DNA of 7,994 nucleotides, taken from assembly GCA_023433225.1 (NCBI GenBank), contig JAEZDQ010000107.1, positions 1-7,994 of the forward strand, written 5' to 3'. This document shows, piece by piece, positions 1-5,280 of this stretch. Made by a program: the position numbers and the translations under genes. The notes beneath the pieces are model-generated. The model made no database searches. It had not been told where the DNA came from and was given only the letters and a program-made list of their open reading frames with translations. Origin of the DNA: Bacteroidota bacterium. Lineage in GTDB: Bacteria > Bacteroidota > Bacteroidia > Flavobacteriales > Weeksellaceae. Positions within the stretch are counted from its first letter, which is position 1, and the number at the start of each line of letters is the position of its first letter.

Positions 1-420
1 CGCTAATACGGTTCCGTTCGTGTATTTTTGTTCGTTTTCGCTCAGCCCGGGTTTTATGAATCTCCATATTTCCCAGACGACATAAGGGATTGCGACAATT
101 AAGCCACAAACCAAAACTACGGAAATCTGGGAGGTAATCTGACCCGAAGGGTCGAGGTTGATCAATTCTTTGGACATATCAAATTCTTTGGGATAAAGCT
201 GCCCCAAACCAATCCATTCTGCCAAAGCATTGAATATCCGGAAAGTGTAAAAATCCGACTTCAAAGGAGCCATGATGATTTGCTCTAAAATATAATCCCA
301 AAAAATCCCGACGATTGCCGCGCCTGCAATAATGGCAATGATGGAACGGACCAAATGCCCCCTCAATTCAACTATATGCCCTAAAAAGGACATTTCTTTT
401 TCGCTTTTTTCTCTTGACAT
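1..420 (-). CDS. tatC: Sec-independent protein translocase TatC (N-terminal half, cut by window edge)
   Basis: TatC is the multi-spanning inner-membrane receptor of the twin-arginine pathway, which exports folded proteins with RR signal peptides. I translated 140 codons by hand, uninterrupted to the left edge, so the C-terminal part (about half of a typical 250-280 residue protein) lies outside. Visible family marks are the cytosolic FLGHIVELR motif at residues 12-20, a first hydrophobic segment at about 26-44 (SIIAIIAGAAIVGIF), a periplasmic loop, a second hydrophobic segment at about 98-118, and the conserved FIKPGLSENE at 121-130. E130 there aligns with the signal-peptide-binding glutamate (E103 in E. 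coli). The ATG at 418-420 overlaps the kdsD stop by one base (TAATG), which favours this start and suggests translational coupling. A second in-frame ATG at codon 10 (391-393) is a possible alternative. The recognition is strong, and only the extent is uncertain. Confidence 0.93.
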   Translation of the reverse strand, partial: MSREKSEKEMSFLGHIVELRGHLVRSIIAIIAGAAIVGIFWDYILEQIIMAPLKSDFYTFRIFNALAEWIGLGQLYPKEFDMSKELINLDPSGQITSQISVVLVCGLIVAIPYVVWEIWRFIKPGLSENEQKYTNGTVLA

Positions 421-1388
421 TATGCTTCAATTCCGTGTTTGATGAGCGCGTGCAAATCCAGGATTCCAAAATATTTCCCGTTTCTGTCGGCTACGACCAG
501 TTGCCCGATGTTGTAATCCCTAAGTTTGTGAAAGGCATCGACGGCTTTTTCATCTTTAAAAACAATTTTTGGGTTGGAAGTCAGGATATCCTTGGCCAAA
601 AGATTTTGGTAATCCTTGTGTTTCTGAAGCATCCTTCTTAGGTCTCCGTCGGTAACGACACCCTTTATTTCTTCTCCGTCCAGCACGACGGTAATACCGT
701 TTCGGCCTGAAGTCAATGAGTCGATTACTTCATAAATAGATGAATTTGGATGAACCAAAGGCCTTTGGAAAGAATCCATTACATCGCTGACACTCCAGAG
801 CAACCTTTTGCCCAAGGCACCTCCCGGATGGAATTTAGCAAAATTCTCTCCGGTGAAATTCTTCATTTTCATCAGAACCACTGCGAGCGCGTCACCCATC
901 ACCAATTGTGCGGTAGTGCTTGAAGTCGGCGCGAGGTTATTGGGGCAGGCTTCTCGTGAAACGGTCGTATTCAACACCAAATCGGCATGTTTGACCAAAT
1001 CGGACTGCATGTTTCCGGTGATGGCAATCAGAGCTGCAGAATTTTTTTTCAGGATGGGTGCCAAGTCTTTTATTTCTTGGCTGTTCCCGCTTTTGGAAAT
1101 ACAAATGGTGACGTCTTCTTTTTGCAGCAAGCCTAAGTCGCCGTGTATGGCTTCGGAAGCATGGAGGAACTGGCTGGGTGTTCCGGTGGAATTAAAGGTA
1201 GCCACCATTTTATTGGCGATATGGGCACTTTTTCCGATTCCCACCACCACCACTTTTCCTTTGACGGAATGGAGCAATTGGGCGGCGTGACAAAATTCAT
1301 CCCCTAAATTTTCACCAATCTGCAGAAGTTCCTTACTTTCATCATCGAAAACAGATTGGGCTATTTGAATGATTTCCTGATTTCTCAA
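420..1388 (-). CDS. kdsD: D-arabinose-5-phosphate isomerase (KdsD/KpsF/GutQ family), SIS plus two CBS domains
   Basis: This cytosolic enzyme interconverts D-ribulose 5-phosphate and D-arabinose 5-phosphate, the first committed step to Kdo for LPS. The 322 residues match the usual family length. A SIS sugar-isomerase domain covers about 35-170, with GIGKSAHIANK (50-60), ISKSGNSQE (97-105) and a late ALGK segment. Two CBS domains cover about 205-262 and 265-320. Residues equivalent to the four functionally important ones of E. coli KdsD are present: K53, H82, E105 and H187 (in FHPGG). The start used is TTG at 1386-1388. No ATG exists upstream in this frame before a stop near 1460, and the TTG places the N-terminus where I recall homologs starting. 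A strong AGGAGG lies about 60 bases further upstream and does not serve the TTG, so the true start is not settled. The gene is divergent from recQ and is followed at once by tatC. Because no capsule locus is visible, the housekeeping LPS role is likelier than a capsule (KpsF) role. Confidence 0.93.
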   Translation of the reverse strand: MRNQEIIQIAQSVFDDESKELLQIGENLGDEFCHAAQLLHSVKGKVVVVGIGKSAHIANKMVATFNSTGTPSQFLHASEAIHGDLGLLQKEDVTICISKSGNSQEIKDLAPILKKNSAALIAITGNMQSDLVKHADLVLNTTVSREACPNNLAPTSSTTAQLVMGDALAVVLMKMKNFTGENFAKFHPGGALGKRLLWSVSDVMDSFQRPLVHPNSSIYEVIDSLTSGRNGITVVLDGEEIKGVVTDGDLRRMLQKHKDYQNLLAKDILTSNPKIVFKDEKAVDAFHKLRDYNIGQLVVADRNGKYFGILDLHALIKHGIEA

Positions 1389-1399
1389 ACCCGAAGGAT

Positions 1400-1431
1400 T
1401 TTGTTTATTAAAAAAATAATTTGTATTTTTA
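1400..1431 (+). promoter_or_regulatory. Putative recQ promoter (-33 TTTG, -7 TATTTTTA)
   Basis: In the 138-bp divergent region, TTTG at 1400-1403 is followed after 20 bases by TATTTTTA at 1424-1431. This fits the Bacteroidota pattern TTTG / 17-23 bp / TAnnTTTG except for the last base. The start of transcription would be near 1438, giving a leader of about 90 bases for recQ. The AT-rich context makes chance matches common. The rest of the divergent region holds the kdsD -7 box and the orphan AGGAGG, and I see no gene or hairpin in it. Confidence 0.3.
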
Positions 1432-1451
1432 GGTCTTTTCCGAATTTCAAT

Positions 1452-1457
1452 CCTCCT
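1452..1457 (-). promoter_or_regulatory. Orphan AGGAGG Shine-Dalgarno-like site upstream of kdsD
   Basis: On the minus strand this reads AGGAGG, a perfect anti-16S match, yet it lies over 60 bases from the TTG chosen for kdsD. Six bases downstream of it and in the kdsD frame is an ATT codon, and an in-frame stop (TAA) sits just upstream. It may be a chance match, may serve a rare ATT start giving a KdsD extended by roughly 20 residues, or may drive a very short leader peptide. Bacteroidota generally rely little on Shine-Dalgarno pairing, so the match carries limited weight. Confidence 0.3.
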
Positions 1458-1471
1458 TTAGATTGACTTTC

Positions 1472-1479
1472 CAAATATA
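1472..1479 (-). promoter_or_regulatory. Putative Bacteroidota -7 promoter box for kdsD-tatC
   Basis: The minus strand reads TATATTTG, an exact match to the Bacteroidota -7 consensus TAnnTTTG. It lies upstream of the AGGAGG and of the kdsD start, which would give a leader of about 75 bases. No TTG-type -33 box stands at the expected 17-23 bases upstream (the nearest candidate is over 40 away), so this rests on a single box in AT-rich DNA. Confidence 0.4.
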
Positions 1480-1526
1480 AAAACTTTAAAAACCATAAAA
1501 AATTTTAAATTAGTCTTTTTACAAAG

Positions 1527-3716
1527 ATGGATATGAAGCATGATTTAACCTCGGCCTTGAAAAAATATTTTGGTTTCACCCAGTTCAAGGGAGACCAAGA
1601 GGAGATTATTAGAAGTCTTCTGAATAAAGAAGACGTTTTTGTTTTGATGCCCACCGGTGGAGGGAAATCATTGTGTTACCAACTTCCGGCACTGATTTCA
1701 GACGGGGTTGCCATCATTGTTTCACCGTTAATTGCATTGATGAAAAACCAAGTAGATGCGCTTCGCGGGATTTCATCCAATAGCGGGGTAGCCCATGTGT
1801 TGAATTCTTCATTGAACAAAACCGAAACCAAATTGGTAATGGACGACATACGCAGCGGTGTGACCAAAATGCTGTATGTAGCCCCTGAATCGCTCACCAA
1901 GGACGAATACACAGAGTTTTTTAAAACCGTCCAAATTTCTTTTTTTGCAATTGACGAAGCACATTGTATCTCGGAATGGGGCCATGATTTCCGACCCGAG
2001 TACCGGAACTTGAAATCCATTATCAATAAAATAGGCGATGCGCCGGTGATCGCATTGACCGCAACAGCTACTCCGAAAGTTCAAGATGACATCCAGAAAA
2101 CTTTGGGTATGCAGAATGCAAAAGTATTCAAAGCATCCTTTAACCGCCCGAATCTATTCTATGAAGTTCGGCCGAAAATCAACCAAGACAAGGAAATCGT
2201 AAAATTTATCCGTCAATATGCCGGGAAATCAGGTGTTGTTTATTGTTTAAGCCGAAAGAAAGTAGAAGATTTCGCACAACTGTTGCAAGTGAATGGGATT
2301 AAAGCCATTCCTTACCATGCCGGGTTGGACGGCAAGACCCGGAGCAGGCACCAAGATATGTTCCTGATGGAAGATGCCGATGTGGTGGTGGCGACCATCG
2401 CCTTCGGAATGGGCATAGACAAACCGGATGTGCGTTTTGTGATTCATTATGATATGCCAAAAAGTTTGGAGAGTTATTACCAAGAAACCGGTCGCGCGGG
2501 ACGTGACGGAGGTGAAGGTTATTGCCTCGCTTTTTATGATTACAAGGACATTGAAAAGTTGGAGAAATTCCTTGCAGGTAAGCCGGTGGCTGAACGGGAA
2601 GTCGGGTTGCAATTGCTCAGCGAAGTGGTCGCTTATTCCGAAACTTCGATGTCGAGAAGGAAATTCCTGCTCCATTATTTCGGGGAAGAGTTCGATGAAA
2701 TCAACGGTCTGGGAGCCAATATGGACGACAATATGCGCAACCCGAAGAAGATGATCGATGTACGGGAGGATGCGAAATCGGTCTTGTCGATCATCCAAAG
2801 AACCAACCAAAGGCTTAAAATAAACGATTTGGTCAACATACTGACGGGAAAAGAAAGTTCCATTACCAAACTATATAATTTGCAGCTTGAGGGCTTTTTC
2901 GGAAGCGGAAAAGACAAAGAAGATTACCATTGGAAAAGCATTATTAGGCAATTGATTGTCCGGGATTATGTGACCAAAGAAATTGAAAGCTACGGCACGC
3001 TGAAGTTAAATGAAAAAGGGAAAGTATTCATCCAAACACCTGAAGAATTCCTGATTGCCGAAGATGTGGACTTCAAAAAGTTATTGATGGGCGGCTCTTT
3101 GGAATCGGCGCCGGTACAGACGGTGTTTGACGATGTTTTGTTGAAGCATTTAAAGGATTTGAGGAAAAAAATCGCCAAACAAAACGGAATTCCGCCATTT
3201 GCGGTATTCCAAGATCCAAGTCTGGAAGACATGACCATGCAGTATCCCACCACCATCCCGGAATTGACCAATGTTTATGGGGTAGGTGAAGGCAAAGCCA
3301 AAAAATTCGGAAAACCTTTTGTGGAACTCATCGCCAAATATGTTGAAGAAAATGACATTACCCGTCCCGACGAAATGGTGGTGAAAGGCGTGGCCGATAA
3401 ATCAAGCTACAAGGTTTTCATCATCCAAAGTGCAGACCGGAAGTTGAACCTCGAAGACATTGCCGAAGCCAAAAGTTTATCGATGAGCGATCTGTTGTCG
3501 GAAATGGAAAGCATCGTTTACCAAGGGACAAAACTCGATATCACTTACTATATAGACGATATTCTCGATGAAGACCAACAAGAAGAAATCCATGATTTCC
3601 TGATGGAAGCCGAAAATGATTCCATGAGTAATCTTTTGAAAGAATTCGGAGATGATTATGACGAAGAAGAACTGCGCCTGATGCGGATTAAATTTATCAA
3701 TGACATTGCGAATTGA
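1527..3716 (+). CDS. recQ: RecQ-family ATP-dependent 3'-5' DNA helicase, Bacteroidota type with cysteine-free RQC domain
   Basis: RecQ unwinds DNA during recombinational repair and restart of stalled forks. The helicase core is complete: motif 0 around FGFTQFKGDQ (15-24), Walker A MPTGGGKS (41-48), DEAH (143-146) followed by the RecQ aromatic-rich loop CISEWGHDFRP, TATAT (178-182), ATIAFGMGIDKPD in motif V, and ETGRAGRDG in motif VI (320-328). An RQC-like zinc subdomain and winged helix follow (about 340-510), including RRKFLLHYFGE at 377-387 and WKSIIRQL at 469-476. An HRDC domain lies at about 533-608. A further tail of about 120 residues contains helical and acidic stretches and may be a helix-turn-helix, which is inference. 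At 729 residues it is longer than E. coli RecQ (about 610). The oddity is that all four zinc-ligand cysteines are absent: S376 stands where the first is expected. The protein has only four cysteines, all before residue 335. A second ATG two codons in is an alternative start. It is divergent from kdsD. Confidence 0.95.
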   Translation: MDMKHDLTSALKKYFGFTQFKGDQEEIIRSLLNKEDVFVLMPTGGGKSLCYQLPALISDGVAIIVSPLIALMKNQVDALRGISSNSGVAHVLNSSLNKTETKLVMDDIRSGVTKMLYVAPESLTKDEYTEFFKTVQISFFAIDEAHCISEWGHDFRPEYRNLKSIINKIGDAPVIALTATATPKVQDDIQKTLGMQNAKVFKASFNRPNLFYEVRPKINQDKEIVKFIRQYAGKSGVVYCLSRKKVEDFAQLLQVNGIKAIPYHAGLDGKTRSRHQDMFLMEDADVVVATIAFGMGIDKPDVRFVIHYDMPKSLESYYQETGRAGRDGGEGYCLAFYDYKDIEKLEKFLAGKPVAEREVGLQLLSEVVAYSETSMSRRKFLLHYFGEEFDEINGLGANMDDNMRNPKKMIDVREDAKSVLSIIQRTNQRLKINDLVNILTGKESSITKLYNLQLEGFFGSGKDKEDYHWKSIIRQLIVRDYVTKEIESYGTLKLNEKGKVFIQTPEEFLIAEDVDFKKLLMGGSLESAPVQTVFDDVLLKHLKDLRKKIAKQNGIPPFAVFQDPSLEDMTMQYPTTIPELTNVYGVGEGKAKKFGKPFVELIAKYVEENDITRPDEMVVKGVADKSSYKVFIIQSADRKLNLEDIAEAKSLSMSDLLSEMESIVYQGTKLDITYYIDDILDEDQQEEIHDFLMEAENDSMSNLLKEFGDDYDEEELRLMRIKFINDIAN

Positions 3717-3745
3717 TTGGGTTAGATAATATTAAAAAATAAACT

Positions 3746-5095
3746 ATGAATAAAAATTTATACTTTATAATTTTCCTCTTATCTATTTTTCAAATAGGAT
3801 ATGCACAAATATCATTTGGGAGTGAGCAAATAATTGAACAATTTGGAAGTGGTGGTGTAGTTCATGTTCATTCTGGAGATTTAGACGATGATGGTGATGA
3901 AGACGTGATTACGGGTTACGGCGGATTAAAATGGTACGAAAATGATGGTGATGGAAATTTCATAAATACGTATATTTTAAGTCAGGGCGATGGTTTTATA
4001 CAAAGCATATATGTTGCAGATATAGATGGGGATAATAAATTAGACATATTATGTGAATTAAATAGTAATTCAAGTAATGACCAAATTGTATGGTTTAGAA
4101 ATGATGGATTAGGTAATTTTAGTTCTAAAATTATTATTTCTGATCAAATTAACACAGGACATTGTGTTTTTGCTGCTGACCTTGACGGTGATGGGGATTT
4201 TGATGTTTTATCAGCTTCAGTTTACGATGACAAAATTGCTTGGTATGAAAATGATGGAAATGGAAACTTTGGAGTTCAGCAAATTATTTCATCAACTACT
4301 GATGGTGCAGCCACAGTGTTTGCTTCTGATTTAGATGGAGACGGAGATTTAGATGTAATTGCCGGTGGAGCTTTCGATGGTTCATTGTCTTGGTATGAGA
4401 ACATAGATGGAGCTGGAACATTTGGCTCTGAAAATGTAATTTCTTCTACAAGTACAATCCAGTTTGCCTACACAGCTGATTTAGACGGCGACAATGATCA
4501 AGACATATACTTTGCATCATTTGGAAATGGAAAAATTGCATGGCTTCAAAATGATGGAAATGGTAATTTTGGTTCTCAACTTTTGATTGATTATGAAGCA
4601 AATGCAACAGATGTATTTGCTCAAGATTTTGACAATGATGGTGATTTAGATATTGTTTCATCTGCTGACAATGGAACACTCTCTTGGTTTGAAAATAATG
4701 GTCTTGGAGAATTCTCAGAACAAATGGTTATTTCTGAGACAAATAATAGAAGTGTTTATTCAGCCGATTTAAATGGTGACGGAAAAAATGATATATTAAC
4801 AGCATCTTTTTATGAAGCCAGAGTTTCTTGGTATAAAAATCTTGGCTATTTGGGAACTAAGGACTTCAATCCGATTAATTTTTCCATTTATCCAAACCCA
4901 ACAAAAAAATTTCTATCAATTCAATCAAGTGAGAAGATAAAGAAAATCGAAATTATTAATCTACTAGGACAAACACTGCTCAATTTTTCCGATACCAACA
5001 AAATTGACATTTCTAATCTAATTCAAGGAACTTACTTTATCAAAATCATATATCCAAATGGAAATGTTGGAGTAAAAAAAATAATTAAAAACTGA
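3746..5095 (+). CDS. Secreted FG-GAP/VCBS seven-repeat beta-propeller protein with type IX secretion sorting domain
   Basis: This is a predicted exported protein of 449 residues. A Sec signal peptide occupies about 1-21 (MNKN, hydrophobic core YFIIFLLSIF, and a likely cut after GYA or YAQ). Seven repeats of 47-53 residues follow, each with a calcium-binding-type loop like DLDGDGDxD (beginning near residues 45, 92, 145, 195, 245, 294 and 341) and a later W(Y/F)EN strand. This matches FG-GAP/VCBS repeats, which fold as an integrin-like seven-bladed propeller. Residues about 374-449 look like a type A Por sorting domain: IYPNPTKKFLSIQ, IEIINLLGQ, IDISNLIQGTYFIKI and a terminal KKIIKN. The mature protein is therefore expected at or beyond the outer membrane through T9SS. 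No catalytic domain is visible, so binding or adhesion is only a guess. It starts 29 bases after recQ without a clear Shine-Dalgarno site. It is AT-richer than its neighbours, which suggests separate ancestry. Confidence 0.9.
   Translation: MNKNLYFIIFLLSIFQIGYAQISFGSEQIIEQFGSGGVVHVHSGDLDDDGDEDVITGYGGLKWYENDGDGNFINTYILSQGDGFIQSIYVADIDGDNKLDILCELNSNSSNDQIVWFRNDGLGNFSSKIIISDQINTGHCVFAADLDGDGDFDVLSASVYDDKIAWYENDGNGNFGVQQIISSTTDGAATVFASDLDGDGDLDVIAGGAFDGSLSWYENIDGAGTFGSENVISSTSTIQFAYTADLDGDNDQDIYFASFGNGKIAWLQNDGNGNFGSQLLIDYEANATDVFAQDFDNDGDLDIVSSADNGTLSWFENNGLGEFSEQMVISETNNRSVYSADLNGDGKNDILTASFYEARVSWYKNLGYLGTKDFNPINFSIYPNPTKKFLSIQSSEKIKKIEIINLLGQTLLNFSDTNKIDISNLIQGTYFIKIIYPNGNVGVKKIIKN
3875..4840 (+). 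repeat. Seven tandem degenerate coding repeats (FG-GAP/VCBS propeller blades), about 140-160 bp each
   Basis: The repeats are clearest at the protein level (D-x-D-G-D-x-x-D, then WYEN-D-G-x-G-N-F), with loop-to-loop steps of 47, 53, 50, 50, 49 and 47 residues. Short DNA similarity also remains: the codons for ENDGNGNF near 4246 and QNDGNGNF near 4546 are almost identical. Blade 2 carries an insertion (NSNSSND) that makes it the longest, and blade 7 has N where the third loop residue is usually D. The array is within the coding sequence and is not a CRISPR or satellite. Confidence 0.85.
4865..5092 (+). other. Region encoding the T9SS type A C-terminal sorting domain
   Basis: About 76 codons encode an Ig-like tail with the usual order of motifs: YPNP near residue 382, a beta strand plus NLLGQ at 405-409, ISNLIQGTYFIKI at 422-434, and a short basic end. 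In Bacteroidota such tails direct passage through the type IX translocon and are normally removed, with the protein attached to A-LPS or released. The porU/porV/gld genes needed for this are not in the window. Confidence 0.85.
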
Positions 5096-5280
5096 AAAAA
5101 AGCTGTGTCGGTGCAATTATAAAGGAGAATTTTATTACAATGATATTGGAAAACATTGGGTTATCCTTCACGAAGTTTAGCATAAAAATCCTAATTTGAA
5201 AGGTTTGTAGAAACAAATTAAGTTTTCTATTGAGTTTCATAAATTCGTAACATTACAAACTAAAACTTTAAACTAAATAA
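5096..5280. other. 185-bp intergenic region with a coding-like trace and a putative promoter
   Basis: No complete gene is visible here. On the plus strand, the frame from 5085 to a stop at 5178-5180 reads a protein-like string (GEFYYNDIGKHWVILHEV) with no start of its own, possibly the scar of a lost gene. The second half holds an inverted repeat and a promoter-like pair of boxes ahead of gpmI. An A-run precedes GCTGTG just after the propeller gene, but I find no matching arm, so I do not call a terminator. Confidence 0.5.
5195..5226 (+). promoter_or_regulatory. Putative gpmI operon promoter (-33 TTTG, -7 TAAGTTTT)
   Basis: TTTG at 5195-5198 and TAAGTTTT at 5219-5226 are 20 bases apart. This matches the Bacteroidota spacing, with one mismatch in the last base of the -7 box. 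Transcription would begin near 5233, giving an A-rich leader of about 48 bases to the gpmI ATG. A perfect 7-base inverted repeat (TAATTTG at 5192-5198 and CAAATTA at 5214-5220) overlaps both boxes and could be an operator, though it could also be chance in AT-rich DNA. Confidence 0.35.

Noticed and set aside
808..1290. Plus-strand open frame of 160 codons opposite kdsD
   Set aside because: It lies fully antisense to a well-recognised SIS/CBS gene, has no family motif, and its composition mirrors the opposite strand.
2247..2810. Minus-strand open frame of 187 codons opposite recQ
   Set aside because: It is antisense to the conserved RecQ helicase core and has no recognisable domain or start context. 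It is a shadow of recQ codon bias.
3717..3745. Promoter for the propeller gene in the gap after recQ
   Set aside because: TTG at 3706-3708 with TAATATTA 18 bases later is a poor match to TAnnTTTG, so it could as well be read through from recQ.
4446..4679. Minus-strand frame giving a His/Gln-rich peptide
   Set aside because: It arises from the repeated Asp- and Asn-rich codons of the propeller gene read backwards, so it is not independent coding evidence.
3875..4840. Periodic repeats considered as a CRISPR array or tandem satellite
   Set aside because: The units are about 150 bp, degenerate, in frame and encode FG-GAP blades, with no near-identical short repeats and unique spacers.
5093..5125. 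Possible factor-independent terminator after the propeller gene
   Set aside because: The A-run and GCTGTG lack a complementary arm and a following T-run, so no stable hairpin can be drawn.
5139..5198. Tiny ORF (19 codons) starting at ATG 5140 behind AAAGGAG
   Set aside because: The spacing from the purine-rich site is long, and the peptide has no features. The other frame over the same bases looks more coding-like.
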